The translations under genes were made by a program, and so were the position numbers. From Epilithonimonas vandammei (GTDB lineage Bacteria; Bacteroidota; Bacteroidia; Flavobacteriales; Weeksellaceae), in NCBI RefSeq assembly GCF_003860525.1, contig NZ_CP034161.1, positions 620,001-684,000 of the forward strand: 64,000 nt of DNA. The letters run 5' to 3'. This document shows, piece after piece, positions 7,220 to 16,843 of the stretch. The stretch's first letter is position 1. Each line of letters starts with the position of its first letter. The notes under the pieces are model-generated. The model did not search any database. It saw only the letters and a list, made by a program, of their open reading frames with translations, and was not told the DNA's origin.

Positions 7220-10200
7220 TTATGCAGGGATCTCGCCTTTGTATAAGAAAGAAACAATTTCTTTATTCACCTGATCTACCATTTCACTAAACAGGTAGAA
7301 AGACTCTTGTTTGTAAATCACCAAAGGGTCTTTTTGCTCATAAACAGCACCTTGTGAAGAACGTCTTAGGTCATCCATTTCTCTTAGGTGTGTTTTCCAG
7401 TTTTCATCAATGATTGCCAATGAAATATTCTTTTCAAAATCTGTAATCAATGATTCGCATTTGGTTTCGTAAGCTTCTTTTAAATCTGTAACAATGGTCA
7501 TTGTTTTAGTTCCATCTGTGAAAGGAACTTGTATCATTTTGAACATGGAACCTTGGTTTAGATACACATTCTCGATGATTGGATACGCTTTTTCTTTCAA
7601 AAGGTTTAATCTCAGATCATAATCTTCTTTCGCTTTTTTAAATACGATATCTGTTAGTGCAGGAATCTGCGTGCTTGCAAATTCTGCTTCAGTTACAGGC
7701 GCGTCCATTGTGAAATGCTTGATGATCTCAAATTCGAAATCTTTATAATTTCCTGTAGCTTTGGTCTGTGTTACAATAGATGCAGCGGTGTCGTAAATCA
7801 TATTCACGATGTCATACTTCAGATGATCACCAAACAAAGCGTTCTTTCTTCTTTTATAGATCACATCACGCTGCTTATTCATTACATCATCATACTCCAA
7901 CAGTCTTTTTCTGACACCAAAGTTGTTCTCCTCCACTTTTTTCTGAGCTCTCTCGATAGACTTAGAAATCATAGAATGCTGAATCACTTCACCTTCTTTA
8001 TGACCCATTCTGTCCATCATCTTAGCAATTCTCTCGGAACCGAAAAGGCGCATCAGATTATCTTCCAAAGAAACATAGAACTGAGAGCTTCCCGGGTCTC
8101 CCTGTCGTCCAGCTCTACCTCTTAGCTGTCTGTCCACACGGCGGGAGTCATGTCTTTCTGTACCAATGATGGCCAGTCCACCTGCTTCTTTCACTTCCGG
8201 TTTTAGCTTGATATCGGTACCTCTACCTGCCATATTGGTTGCAATCGTCACGACGCCTGGTCCACCAGCTCCAGCTACAATCTCCGCTTCTTTTTTGTGA
8301 AGTTTCGCATTGAGAACCTGGTGCTGAATTTTTCTTAACTGTAAAGCTCTTGAAAGCAACTGGGAAATCTCCACGGAGGTGGTACCAACCAAAACAGGTC
8401 TTCCTGCTGCGGTAAGTTTCTCGATTTCTTCAATTACTGCATTATATTTTTCACGATTGGTTTTGAAAACCAAATCTTGTTTGTCATCCCTCTGGATTGG
8501 TCTGTTGGTAGGGATTACCACAACATCCAATTTGTAAATCTGCCAGAATTCTCCTGCTTCGGTTTCCGCCGTTCCGGTCATACCGGCCAGTTTGTTATAC
8601 ATACGGAAATAATTCTGCAAAGTAATCGTAGCGAAGGTCTGAGTTGCTGCTTCGATCTTTACATTTTCCTTGGCTTCAATTGCTTGATGAAGTCCGTCTG
8701 AATAACGACGTCCGTCCATGATACGACCTGTTTGCTCATCTACGATTTTTACTTCACCATCAATTACCACATACTCATCATCTTTTTCGAATAATGTATA
8801 AGCCTTTAGCAACTGATTCATTGTATGAACACGCTCGGATTTTACTGCGAAATCTCTGTACAGTTCTTCTTTCGCAGCAAACTCTTCTTCTTTGGAAAGA
8901 TTTTTCTTTTCAAGATCCGCAATTTCTGTAGCAATGTCCGGAAGGACGAAGAAGTTTTGATCTTCATTACCCGCTGACATATATTCTACACCTTTGTCGG
9001 TCAAATCAATCTGATTGTTCTTCTCATCAATAACAAAGTAAAGATCTTTATCCACGATAGGCATATCACGGTTATTGTCCGCCATATATTGACCTTCAAC
9101 TTTTTGTAGCAATGCACGATTTCCGCTTTCTGACAAGAACTTAATCAATTGTCTATTTTTTGGCAGACCTCTGTAAGCCTGAAGCAATTTGAATCCACCT
9201 TCTTTAGTGTTTCCGTTGGCAATCAGTTTTTTAGCTTCGTTGAAAATAGCAGAAACCGTTTTTTTCTGAACTTCTACAATTCTGTCAATGGAAGGTTTCA
9301 GAACATCAAACTCCTGTCTGTCACCTTGCGGAACAGGTCCTGAGATAATCAATGGCGTTCTAGCGTCATCAATCAATACAGAATCTACCTCATCCACGAT
9401 GGCAAAATTCAATTCGCCCTGAACAAGTTCAGTCGGATTTGTTACCATATTATCTCTCAGGTAATCAAAACCAAATTCGTTATTGGTTCCGTAGGTAATG
9501 CTTGCCTGATAGGCTTTTCTTCTGGCGTCTGAGTTAGGCTGGTGATTATCAATACAATCTATGGTCAATCCGTGGAACTCGTACAAAGGACCCATCCACG
9601 CCGAGTCTCTTTTTGCAAGATAATCGTTCACGGTTACTACGTGTACACCACGCCCAGGAAGCGCGTTCAGATAAATTGGAAGTGTTCCCACCAATGTTTT
9701 ACCTTCACCGGTTGCCATCTCTGCGATTTTCCCAGAGTGAAGAACGGCACCACCTATAAATTGTGTATCATAGTGAACCATATCCCAAACCACCGGCGTT
9801 CCGGCTGCATCCCAGCTGTTTTTCCAGACAGCGGTTTCCCCTTCTATCGAAACAAAGTCTTTGTACGAAGCAAGTTCTCTATCTCTGTCTGTAGCGGTTA
9901 CACGGATTTCGCCGTTTTGAGCAAGACGTCTGGAAGTTTCCTTGACCAAAGCAAATGCCTCCGGAAGGATCTCATTAAGAACTTTTTCCTCCACTTGATA
10001 AGAATCTTTTTTCAGAGATTCTATTTTGCCAAAAAGAGCTTCTTTTTCATCTACGTTGGTCGAGTTTTTAATCTGCTCTTTTATTTCGTCAATTTGGGAA
10101 GTGAATTTAGCAGTGGCAGATTTGATTTTTTCTTTGAATTCTGCTGTTTTTTCTCGCAATCCATCATCTGTCAATGTCTGGATGTTTGGTTCTGCTGCTT

Positions 10201-10291
10201 TAATTTTTGCGACAACTTTTTTTACTTCTTTTAAATCTTTTGCATTTTTGTCTCCCAAAAAACTTTTAAGAACTGTATTTAAAAAACTCAT
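7220..10291 (-). CDS. secA: Protein translocase ATPase SecA
   Basis: The ATP-driven motor that pushes unfolded preproteins through SecYEG. The 1023-residue protein has the nucleotide-binding fold with Walker A MATGEGKT (near 195), DVIDDAR-type Walker B ([13 protein letters not shown]), the preprotein cross-linking region, the second helicase domain with [12 protein letters not shown] and [19 protein letters not shown], and the helical scaffold with [12 protein letters not shown]. It is longer than the roughly 900-residue E. coli protein because of extra helical segments in the N-terminal and ADP/preprotein parts, usual for Bacteroidota. It ends at KGEIPA, without the C-terminal zinc-binding CxC tail that binds SecB in other bacteria. 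Confidence 0.98.
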   Translation of the reverse strand: MSFLNTVLKSFLGDKNAKDLKEVKKVVAKIKAAEPNIQTLTDDGLREKTAEFKEKIKSATAKFTSQIDEIKEQIKNSTNVDEKEALFGKIESLKKDSYQVEEKVLNEILPEAFALVKETSRRLAQNGEIRVTATDRDRELASYKDFVSIEGETAVWKNSWDAAGTPVVWDMVHYDTQFIGGAVLHSGKIAEMATGEGKTLVGTLPIYLNALPGRGVHVVTVNDYLAKRDSAWMGPLYEFHGLTIDCIDNHQPNSDARRKAYQASITYGTNNEFGFDYLRDNMVTNPTELVQGELNFAIVDEVDSVLIDDARTPLIISGPVPQGDRQEFDVLKPSIDRIVEVQKKTVSAIFNEAKKLIANGNTKEGGFKLLQAYRGLPKNRQLIKFLSESGNRALLQKVEGQYMADNNRDMPIVDKDLYFVIDEKNNQIDLTDKGVEYMSAGNEDQNFFVLPDIATEIADLEKKNLSKEEEFAAKEELYRDFAVKSERVHTMNQLLKAYTLFEKDDEYVVIDGEVKIVDEQTGRIMDGRRYSDGLHQAIEAKENVKIEAATQTFATITLQNYFRMYNKLAGMTGTAETEAGEFWQIYKLDVVVIPTNRPIQRDDKQDLVFKTNREKYNAVIEEIEKLTAAGRPVLVGTTSVEISQLLSRALQLRKIQHQVLNAKLHKKEAEIVAGAGGPGVVTIATNMAGRGTDIKLKPEVKEAGGLAIIGTERHDSRRVDRQLRGRAGRQGDPGSSQFYVSLEDNLMRLFGSERIAKMMDRMGHKEGEVIQHSMISKSIERAQKKVEENNFGVRKRLLEYDDVMNKQRDVIYKRRKNALFGDHLKYDIVNMIYDTAASIVTQTKATGNYKDFEFEIIKHFTMDAPVTEAEFASTQIPALTDIVFKKAKEDYDLRLNLLKEKAYPIIENVYLNQGSMFKMIQVPFTDGTKTMTIVTDLKEAYETKCESLITDFEKNISLAIIDENWKTHLREMDDLRRSSQGAVYEQKDPLVIYKQESFYLFSEMVDQVNKEIVSFLYKGEIPA

Positions 10292-10298
10292 TTATTCA

Positions 10299-10314
10299 GC
10301 TTTTGGCAATTAGC
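10299..10314 (-). repeat. GCTAAnnGCCAAAAGC motif before secA
   Basis: On the minus strand this reads GCTAATTGCCAAAAGC and ends 7 bases before the secA start. A near copy precedes infB. Several more GGCTAA/GGCTTT-like words lie between 10320 and 10380. Confidence 0.5.
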
Positions 10315-10385
10315 GTGCGGCTAATCGCATTAATAATTGTATTTATAAAAAGCCAATAGCACGAAGCCATTAGCCAAGTGCTATA

Positions 10386-10607
10386 TTAATATTCGTCTTC
10401 GTTCCAAAGGAAATCTTCGTCCGTTGGATAGTCTGACCATACTTCTTCTATGGAATCGTAGATCTCTCCCTCGTCCTCTATGGCCTGCAGGTTTTCCACC
10501 ACTTCCATAGGTGCTCCTGTTCTGATTGCGTAATCGATTAATTCTGCCTTGGTCATCGGCCAAGGTGCGTCACTTAGATATGATGCTAATTCTAATGTCC
10601 AATACAT
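10386..10607 (-). CDS. DUF2795 family protein
   Basis: A 73-residue, very acidic protein opening with MYWTLELASYLSDAPWP and MTKAELIDYAIRTGAP, the pattern of the small DUF2795 family found throughout Bacteroidota, followed by VVENLQAIED and an Asp/Glu-rich tail. No enzymatic motif is visible and its function is unknown. It lies 94 bases upstream of secA on the same strand. That conserved-looking pairing suggests joint expression but says little about role. Confidence 0.85.
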   Translation of the reverse strand: MYWTLELASYLSDAPWPMTKAELIDYAIRTGAPMEVVENLQAIEDEGEIYDSIEEVWSDYPTDEDFLWNEDEY

Positions 10608-10621
10608 AATTTAAATTTTTG

Positions 10622-10629
10622 CAAAAGTA
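10622..10629 (-). promoter_or_regulatory. -7 box of the DUF2795 gene
   Basis: The minus strand reads TACTTTTG, matching TAnnTTTG, about 15 bases before the start codon. Confidence 0.55.
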
Positions 10630-10716
10630 AAAAAATAGGTGATATTTTGTATATATTTCTGCTGATTTTCAATAATATTTAATAATCGTTTCGATGTATT
10701 CTAAATCTATCTTACA

Positions 10717-11754
10717 TCAGCTATTATTTATGCGGTTTCCCAAAAACCATTCCACAAATTTTTTTATGCCATTTTGGAAGTTTGTAGTTGGTTCGTATCC
10801 AATGAGTGTTTTGGCTTTTGTGATATCCGCGTTGGTTTTCAGGACGTCACCTGCCTGCATCGGCAACATTTTTTTATTGGCAGATTTGCCCAAGGCTTTT
10901 TCTAATTCTGATAGCATTTCTGACAAGGTTACCACTTCATTTTCGCCCAGATTAATTATTTCAAACACTTTTGCACGGCTTTCCAGATAGAGTACAGATT
11001 TCAGAATACCATCTATAATATCATCAATATATGTATAATCTCGGGCTGTAGATCCGTTTCCGTAAAAAGGAATTTCATCATCATCAAGGATTAATTTTGT
11101 AAACTTATGAATGGCAAGGTCTGGCCTTTGTCTTGGTCCGTAAACCGTAAAAAACCGAAGATGTATCATATCGATATTATAAAGATGATGGTAAACGTGA
11201 CCTAGTAATTCGCCTGCTTTTTTAGTCGCAGCGTAAGGTGAGATAGGTCTGTCCACATTATCCGTTTCCGAAAAAGGAACTTTATCACTATTTCCGTAAA
11301 CACTTGATGATGACGCGTAAATAAATTTATGAATACCGAATTCTTTACAAAGTTCCCAAAGGTTTTGGGTGCCGCGGATATTAACCGCTTCATAATCCAA
11401 AGGATTCTCTATAGATGGACGCACACCGGCAAGAGCTGCAAGGTGAATAATAAAGTCAATTTTGTGATTTTTAAATATGGTTTTGAGCCCGTCCTTGTCT
11501 TTTATATCTTGATAGTAGAGTTTGTAGTTTTCAGATTTAGAGGTGCTTATTACTAGGTTAATATCGTCTTCTTTATTCGTGAACTTAAAAGATGAAGTAT
11601 GTCCTGTGGAATCTAATGTGTTTCTAATTTTTATCCTGTAATCATAAAAATTATCAAAATTGTCAATGTTAATGACAGAATGTCCACTTTTCAACAGGTG
11701 TTCTACTAGATGCGAACCGATAAATCCGCATCCCCCAGTTATCAGATAGTTCAT
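10717..11754 (-). CDS. NAD-dependent nucleotide-sugar epimerase (UDP-glucuronate 4-epimerase-like)
   Basis: A 345-residue extended short-chain dehydrogenase. GGCGFIGSHLVEHLL at the N-terminus is the NAD-binding loop; catalytic residues are seen in YASSSSVYG and SPYAATKKAGE (Y-x3-K). The LRFFTVYGPRQRPDLAIHKF segment and the C-terminal GYEPTTNFQNGIKKFVEWF resemble bacterial UDP-glucuronate 4-epimerases used for capsule and lipopolysaccharide precursors. It lies some 15 kb from the main polysaccharide locus, as a single gene divergent from the DUF2797 gene. The precise substrate is inferred. Confidence 0.85.
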   Translation of the reverse strand: MNYLITGGCGFIGSHLVEHLLKSGHSVINIDNFDNFYDYRIKIRNTLDSTGHTSSFKFTNKEDDINLVISTSKSENYKLYYQDIKDKDGLKTIFKNHKIDFIIHLAALAGVRPSIENPLDYEAVNIRGTQNLWELCKEFGIHKFIYASSSSVYGNSDKVPFSETDNVDRPISPYAATKKAGELLGHVYHHLYNIDMIHLRFFTVYGPRQRPDLAIHKFTKLILDDDEIPFYGNGSTARDYTYIDDIIDGILKSVLYLESRAKVFEIINLGENEVVTLSEMLSELEKALGKSANKKMLPMQAGDVLKTNADITKAKTLIGYEPTTNFQNGIKKFVEWFLGNRINNS

Positions 11755-11928
11755 AATTTATTGTGTTGATGCGAAGATAAGAATTAAACAAAATAAAATC
11801 CCTTATTAGGAGATTCTTTTGATTTTGAAATGTGTCGTAAATAATTATTTTTATAATCGCATATATATTCGTCATAAAAAGTATTTGATTGAAAATGCCT
11901 ATTTTTAAACTTTGAAATTAAGAAACAG

Positions 11929-12720
11929 ATGCAATTCTCCGGACAGATCCTAAAAATGATTTCCCAAAACGGAAAACCGATCCAATATTACCTGAACCTG
12001 AAAAATGATCTCATTAATATGAATCAGCTTTTTGGAAAAAACATCTATATAAAGCATATTGGCTATCAATGTGTGAACTGTGGTAATGATGAGAAGATCT
12101 ACAGAATGGGATTTTGCAAAAAATGTTTTTTCGAAAGTCCCTATGCTAGTGATACCATTATCCGCCCGGAATTATCTACCGCCCATCTTGGTATTGCCGA
12201 AAGAGATTTGGATGTGGAAAAAGAAATTCAGCTGGTTCCACATATTGTTTATCTTGCTTACACGGGTGATGTGAAGGTTGGCGTCACAAGAGAATCTCAA
12301 ATCCCAACAAGATGGATTGACCAAGGTGCAACTTTCGCTTTGCCAATAGCGGTTACAGAAAACCGTTACGAAGCCGGAATGATAGAACTAGAGCTGAAAA
12401 AACATATTGCTGATAAAACCAATCCAAAGAAAATGCTTCTGGATGATTATGAAGACACACTTGATTTGATTGATTTTCGAAATAAAATTGCCGAATATTT
12501 TCCTAATGATTTCAAGAAGTTTGCAGTAACTGAGGATAATGTGGTAAGATTGGATTTTCCTTATGAAAAGCCGGAAAAAATCAACGTATTTACATTAGAT
12601 AAAAAGCCAGAGTTCAGTGGAGTTCTTAAAGGAATCAAAGGGCAATATCTCTATTTTGAAGGCGGAGATTTCATCAATGTACGTGGCCACGAAGGTTATG
12701 TGGCAGAATTGGTAGTGTAA
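11929..12720 (+). CDS. DUF2797 family protein
   Basis: A 263-residue cytosolic protein with a four-cysteine cluster, CVNCGN-x12-CKKC (about residues 45-65), expected to bind zinc. The remainder contains the GVTRESQIPTRWIDQGA segment typical of DUF2797, followed by a conserved EAGMIELELKKHIADKTNPKKML region. Function of the family is unknown; the arrangement recalls GIY-YIG-like folds but no catalytic claim is made. The gene starts about 170 bases from the divergent epimerase, and the AsmA-like gene follows 42 bases downstream. Confidence 0.82.
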   Translation: MQFSGQILKMISQNGKPIQYYLNLKNDLINMNQLFGKNIYIKHIGYQCVNCGNDEKIYRMGFCKKCFFESPYASDTIIRPELSTAHLGIAERDLDVEKEIQLVPHIVYLAYTGDVKVGVTRESQIPTRWIDQGATFALPIAVTENRYEAGMIELELKKHIADKTNPKKMLLDDYEDTLDLIDFRNKIAEYFPNDFKKFAVTEDNVVRLDFPYEKPEKINVFTLDKKPEFSGVLKGIKGQYLYFEGGDFINVRGHEGYVAELVV

Positions 12721-12762
12721 ATTGGAACGGTTTTTAGTAGTCAGTAAATAATTAATAAACAG

Positions 12763-14871
12763 ATGAAAAAAACTCTAAAAATTTCGCTCATTGTATTAGG
12801 AAGTCTTTTAGCATTAACTCTAGTTGCCAATATCGGTCTAAGTCTTTGGCTGAAGTATAAACTTCCGGACTATCTTAAAAACAAAACACCTTATCAGATT
12901 ACCTATAAATCTTTGAATGTTGAAATCTTGAGCGGAAATATTGCTGCAGATGATATCATCATAAGAACAAAACAGCCAAATAACACTCAAGTTACAATGT
13001 TGTATGGCTCTCTGGATGGTCTCAATATCAGTAGATTAGGTGTCATAGAATTTCTTAAAAATAAAAGGCTGGAAGCTAGTTCTGTAAAGCTTATTAGACC
13101 TAACATTACTGTCAGACTTGCCGAACCAAAAAATAAATCTTCAGAAAAAGAGCCCCTTCCCTTTACAATAAAAAATATTGAGATAGATAATGGCAATCTT
13201 GAGATAAAAAAGTCAGATCAAACCCAATTGTTTTCAGCTAAAGATCTCAACCTTAATATTAAAAATCTGAGTCTTAATGAAAATCAGGATGAGTTGCCTT
13301 TTGCCTTAGACAGTTATGAAATTACTGCAAAAAATTTCTTTGTCCGGCTTGGAAAAGTTTATTCAGTTACCGCAACATCTATTAAAACAAAGGACGGAAA
13401 ACTGGATGTATCTGATTTTGTCTTAAAATCTTTACTTGATTTCAAAAATTGGGAAAGAAACTTCAAAAGCCAAAAAAGCCTTTTCCAGATCAAAAGCAAG
13501 CAGCTAGTTTTTGAAAAGCTTATTTTCAGCAAAACAAAACTCAGTCTGAAAAATGCAATGCTGCAAAGCCCCGACTTTGTTATTCATAACAGAGATAGCA
13601 AAGTGATTAAAACCAATAAAAAGAAAGCTGAATTTGATCTTGATTTCCAGAATGTTGATATTATTGATGGAAAATTATCTATTTTGAAAGCTACTGGAGC
13701 ACGCTCTTTTTCTATTGCTAAGTTTAACGCTAATGTCAGAAATTTTCTGATGGATTCCGAAACGTCAAAAAATAAAATACCGTTTTCTTATCAGGATTAT
13801 AAACTGACCGGAAATCAGCTTTTTTATGATGCAGGAAAATATTATACGATTGATTTGTCAAGCTTTGGGATGACTCCGCAGAATATTGATTGTAAAGTAT
13901 TTAACTTGAATCCAAAATATTCCAGAGCAGAATTTGTAAAGATGATTCCGATGGAAAACGATTTGTTTGATATCTCTGCTAGCAGGATTCAGTTTCTTGG
14001 TTTAAAATGGAGCTATGACCAAGACCAACCAGACATTCACATTAAAAATATAAAGCTCAATGAGGTAGATGCGAACATTTTCCGAAGCAAAATCCCGAAG
14101 GACAATCCTAAAGAAAAATTGCTTTATTCTAAATTGCTTAGAAATATTAAATTCCCTTTGTTGGTTGATAATCTTAATCTTATAAACTCCAGATTGGTGT
14201 ACGAAGAAGACAAGCCAGACGCAAATGGACCAGGAAAAGTTATCTTTTCTAATTTTAATATGAATGTCAAAAATCTCAACTCTAATAAGAAAAAAGGAGC
14301 CGACACAAAGGTTCCGATAGCGATCAACTGTCAATTTATGGAGGTATCACCCATGAAGGTCAACTGGAATTTCGATACTGCCAATTTGCGAGATCAGTTT
14401 ACCTTTTCTGGTTACATCAATAATCTCCCGGCTCATGATATCAATCCTTTTATCCAACCTTATATGAATATTACAGCAACAGGATTAATCACCAGTCTTA
14501 ATTTTGACTTTAAAGGAAATAACGATCTTATGAACGGAAAATTCCGAATCGCTCACAAAGATCTAAAAGTGAATGTGTTGGATCAAAAAACTAAGGAAAA
14601 GAAAAAGTTTTTGTCGGCAGTTGTTAATATGATTGTAAGAAAAGATTCAAAACCATTTCCGGAATCTGTTGATGTATATGTGGAAAGAAACAAGGAGAGA
14701 TCGTTCTTTAACCTATTCTGGAAAGGCATAGAAGACGGTTTAAAAAAGACTTTGGTCAGTATTAATGTTGATAAAGTGAAAAAGAATGTAGAAGAGGTTA
14801 AAAAAACTGTGAAAGAAACAAAAACAAAAATTAAAAAAGCCAAGGAGAATATTTCTAAAACTGTAAAATAA
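12763..14871 (+). CDS. Large AsmA/DUF748-like envelope protein
   Basis: A 702-residue protein with one N-terminal membrane anchor (about residues 7-30, LIVLGSLLALTLVANIGLSLWL) and a long periplasmic beta-rich body made of repeated stretches of the form NIEIDNGNLEIKKSD, NVDIIDGKLSILKATG and NLNLINSRLVYEED. This is the style of AsmA, TamB and DUF748 proteins, which bridge or shape the envelope and are linked to lipid transfer. The last 45 residues are a Lys-rich amphipathic helix with a VKK-VEEVKKTVKETK heptad-like pattern, probably a coiled coil. Assignment is by fold resemblance only. Confidence 0.6.
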   Translation: MKKTLKISLIVLGSLLALTLVANIGLSLWLKYKLPDYLKNKTPYQITYKSLNVEILSGNIAADDIIIRTKQPNNTQVTMLYGSLDGLNISRLGVIEFLKNKRLEASSVKLIRPNITVRLAEPKNKSSEKEPLPFTIKNIEIDNGNLEIKKSDQTQLFSAKDLNLNIKNLSLNENQDELPFALDSYEITAKNFFVRLGKVYSVTATSIKTKDGKLDVSDFVLKSLLDFKNWERNFKSQKSLFQIKSKQLVFEKLIFSKTKLSLKNAMLQSPDFVIHNRDSKVIKTNKKKAEFDLDFQNVDIIDGKLSILKATGARSFSIAKFNANVRNFLMDSETSKNKIPFSYQDYKLTGNQLFYDAGKYYTIDLSSFGMTPQNIDCKVFNLNPKYSRAEFVKMIPMENDLFDISASRIQFLGLKWSYDQDQPDIHIKNIKLNEVDANIFRSKIPKDNPKEKLLYSKLLRNIKFPLLVDNLNLINSRLVYEEDKPDANGPGKVIFSNFNMNVKNLNSNKKKGADTKVPIAINCQFMEVSPMKVNWNFDTANLRDQFTFSGYINNLPAHDINPFIQPYMNITATGLITSLNFDFKGNNDLMNGKFRIAHKDLKVNVLDQKTKEKKKFLSAVVNMIVRKDSKPFPESVDVYVERNKERSFFNLFWKGIEDGLKKTLVSINVDKVKKNVEEVKKTVKETKTKIKKAKENISKTVK

Positions 14872-14894
14872 AAGATGTTTTTCAGGCAACAAAA

Positions 14895-14923
14895 AAGCTC
14901 AGGATTATAGAAATCTTGAGCTT
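14895..14923. terminator. Bidirectional terminator between convergent genes
   Basis: AAGCTCA (14895-14901) pairs with TGAGCTT (14917-14923), extended by GATT/AATC inside. An A-run lies on the left and a TTATTATTT run on the right, so it can stop transcripts from both sides. Confidence 0.75.
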
Positions 14924-14944
14924 ATTATTTGTCTTGTTGTCATT

Positions 14945-15283
14945 CTAAAAATCATACTCTTCTTTTTCTTCAGTAGGCAAGGATTTGATAAACTCATCAA
15001 ACTCACGCCCATCATAATTACTGCTCGCACCATAGGAATCGATAATCATAGCTTTGTTTCCATATAAATCTTCCACAAGGTATAAGGCCATATTATCTGC
15101 AGGGTCACTTGCACCTTCGAATCGGTATGTTCTCAGGATCTTTAGATCTTCAGAGCGGTAGGATTTTTCGGTTCCAGAAATAACGAATTTTTTGTCATCC
15201 GTCATCCTTATTTCATCCGTAATTCCTTTTTCTCTCAGCTTTTCCATCACTTGCGAGAGTGTCAGCATTGGTTTTGGTATCAT
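14945..15283 (-). CDS. Small conserved hypothetical protein
   Basis: A 112-residue soluble protein. The ATG at 15283 (MIPKPMLTLSQVMEKLREKG) is chosen over 15334 because the longer form would add 17 basic residues of no domain value. The YRFEGASDPADNMALYLVEDLYG and DSYGASSN segments match a small Bacteroidota family that databases often label phosphoribosylpyrophosphate synthetase; the protein is far too short for that enzyme and has none of its motifs, so that label should not be trusted. No signal peptide is present. Function unknown. Confidence 0.7.
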   Translation of the reverse strand: MIPKPMLTLSQVMEKLREKGITDEIRMTDDKKFVISGTEKSYRSEDLKILRTYRFEGASDPADNMALYLVEDLYGNKAMIIDSYGASSNYDGREFDEFIKSLPTEEKEEYDF

Positions 15284-15332
15284 AACAATATTTTTTTTGG
15301 ATTGATGTTTACGAATAATCAAATCATGAACC

Positions 15333-15363
15333 AAAAAGAAAAGACTTTACTAATTGTAAAGTC
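15333..15363 (-). terminator. Terminator of the repeat-peptide gene
   Basis: GACTTTAC (15343-15350) and GTAAAGTC (15356-15363) form a perfect 8-bp stem with a 5-base loop, followed on the minus strand by a T-rich run. It lies about 60 bases after the 15424 gene. Confidence 0.75.
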
Positions 15364-15423
15364 TAAAAAAATAAAAGTTATGAAAAATTAAATTGTCCCT
15401 TTCTTCTTCACAGATCAGGAAAT

Positions 15424-15684
15424 TTATTTGTTGGCCTTATAACGCTTGTCCGGAGTTCCGTCTTTTTTAAGCATTTTATTGGCTTTGTATCTTTTATCCG
15501 GAGTGCCATCTTTTTTAAGTTTTGCATCCGGTGTGTTGGCAACTTTTGCAGCCTGAGCTTCTACTGTCTTTGTTGCTTTTTTCTCGGTCTTAGTCACTTG
15601 CTTTTTTGTTGCAGGAGCATTGGTCTGAGCTGTTGCTGCACCTACCCCCAAAGTAAGCAGAATTGCTGCTAATAAATTTTTCAT
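15424..15684 (-). CDS. Small secreted basic protein with tandem LKKDGTPDKRYKANK repeats
   Basis: An 86-residue protein with a clear signal peptide (MKNLLAAILLTLGVGAATAQ), a Lys/Ala/Thr-rich linker, and two copies of LKKDGTPDKRYKANK separated by one Met, at about residues 56-70 and 72-86. The mature protein is strongly basic. The two repeat copies are identical in protein but differ at 8 of 15 codons, all silently, so the peptide itself is under selection. The role is unknown; a basic periplasmic or surface protein binding an acidic polymer is only a guess. Confidence 0.8.
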   Translation of the reverse strand: MKNLLAAILLTLGVGAATAQTNAPATKKQVTKTEKKATKTVEAQAAKVANTPDAKLKKDGTPDKRYKANKMLKKDGTPDKRYKANK

Positions 15685-15715
15685 TGTAGAATATTGTGTT
15701 GGTTAATTATTGAAG

Positions 15716-15723
15716 CAAATTTA
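15716..15723 (-). promoter_or_regulatory. -7 box of the repeat-peptide gene
   Basis: The minus strand reads TAAATTTG, an exact TAnnTTTG match about 32 bases before the start codon. Confidence 0.6.
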
Positions 15724-15792
15724 TATCAAAATTTGATTCGGAAAGAAAAACAGAAAAACTTTAACCAGAAATTATAACAACTTAAAAATGGC

Positions 15793-16407
15793 TTAAAAGT
15801 TATAACGATACGCTAAACTGAAGTTGAGAAACACGGCTTTTGAGTAATAATCGGCGATATCAGGATTTTGATTTCCGATTTTGGCATTGTAGAAATTAAG
15901 TTTTGTTCCGAAGACAACCTGTTGAAAACCTTCGTTATCAATAGTGTAGATGGCTTTTGCTCCAAGATTAAGTCCGCCATTTCCTTCAGAAAATTTGCCT
16001 GAATTGTCGAGATAAGGACTTTTCATTCGATAAGTGCTGTAACCTAAGATTTTTTCTACAAAGAAGTCTTCTATGATTTTATCTTTATGGAAAACATACC
16101 AATCAAAATTGTTCATAGAAGGCGCACCAAGATAACCGAATTTATCACCGTTTTTCACATTGGCCAAGAAGTAAGTGTATTCTACACCAAGTCCGAAATT
16201 TTTATAAAGATTCAAATTCCCGCCAATCCCGAATCCGTAAAAATAATCAAAGGAATCTTTGAGAAAGTTATCGCCAAGTGGAAGCATCACTTTCACGTGC
16301 GGGTCTATAGAAGACCGAACATTCTCTGTCCAATCCTGCTTTTTTCTTCTCTGAGAAAAAGTTGAAATCGAAGTTAAAGCTAAAGAAAAAAGTAAAAATT
16401 TCTTCAT
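15793..16407 (-). CDS. Outer-membrane beta-barrel protein, unknown
   Basis: A 204-residue protein with a signal peptide (MKKFLLFSLALTSISTFS) and alternating hydrophobic/aromatic strands such as NLNLYKNFGLGVEYTYFLANVKNG, ending in NFSLAYRYNF with a terminal Phe, the usual mark of barrel insertion into the outer membrane. It resembles the small porin-like barrels (OmpW/OprF-like outer membrane beta-barrel families) common in flavobacteria. Its start codon overlaps the stop of the upstream lipoprotein gene by one base, indicating coupled translation. Function unknown. Confidence 0.75.
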   Translation of the reverse strand: MKKFLLFSLALTSISTFSQRRKKQDWTENVRSSIDPHVKVMLPLGDNFLKDSFDYFYGFGIGGNLNLYKNFGLGVEYTYFLANVKNGDKFGYLGAPSMNNFDWYVFHKDKIIEDFFVEKILGYSTYRMKSPYLDNSGKFSEGNGGLNLGAKAIYTIDNEGFQQVVFGTKLNFYNAKIGNQNPDIADYYSKAVFLNFSLAYRYNF

Positions 16408-16784
16408 TATTTCAAAGTAATATCATTGAAAATAACGTAAGTCACACCGTCCGGAATCTCAATGCTCAGGGAATCGTTTGAGATTTTACAACCTTGCGTA
16501 TCGGTAGAAAAAGACTTGATTTTAAAATCTTTGAGTTGAAGTTTGTAAACACCTTTATCATAAGGTCCCGCCAAAACAAAACTGCCGCTTTCCTTAGGAA
16601 AACTTTCTGCAATTATTTTTTTATTGACAACAAGATGAATTCGTTCTTCCAGAAACTTTCCATCAGAATAAGTGAATTTCCCTTCCACATACGCACGGAA
16701 AATGTTGGCTTCATCATCTTTACATTGTAGCAAAAGAAGAGAAAGCACGCACAAAATGGCAGGTATTTTGAAACCTAATTTCAA
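16407..16784 (-). CDS. Predicted lipoprotein, unknown
   Basis: A TTG at 16784 gives a 125-residue protein starting with KLGFKIPAILCVLSLLLLQC, a good lipoprotein signal ending at the Cys. The frame stays open up to another TTG at 16847, but that would add 21 residues in front of the signal and start inside the mfd promoter region, so the shorter form is preferred; no ATG exists in frame. The mature part is beta-rich (FSTDTQGCKISNDSLSIEIPDG). Paired with the downstream barrel protein by the overlapping TAATG. Function unknown. Confidence 0.6.
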   Translation of the reverse strand: MKLGFKIPAILCVLSLLLLQCKDDEANIFRAYVEGKFTYSDGKFLEERIHLVVNKKIIAESFPKESGSFVLAGPYDKGVYKLQLKDFKIKSFSTDTQGCKISNDSLSIEIPDGVTYVIFNDITLK

Positions 16785-16835
16785 AAGTTCATAGTTTAAG
16801 AATGTAAAATTAAAATTAATTTTTTTGAAAAATAG

Positions 16836-16843
16836 TATCTTTG
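16836..16843 (+). promoter_or_regulatory. -7 box of mfd
   Basis: TATCTTTG is an exact TAnnTTTG match. It would yield a leader of about 100 bases before the mfd ATG, containing a hairpin (GGTTCCGA 16856-16863 with TCGGAATC 16870-16877). Confidence 0.55.

Noticed and set aside
9542..10234. Long plus-strand open frame of 230 codons within secA
   Set aside because: It is antisense to secA, rich in Cys and Phe, has no recognisable motif, and mirrors the codon pattern of the true gene.
14945..15283. Annotation as phosphoribosylpyrophosphate synthetase
   Set aside because: The protein is about a third of the enzyme's length and lacks its PRPP-binding motif; the label common in databases appears to be an error.
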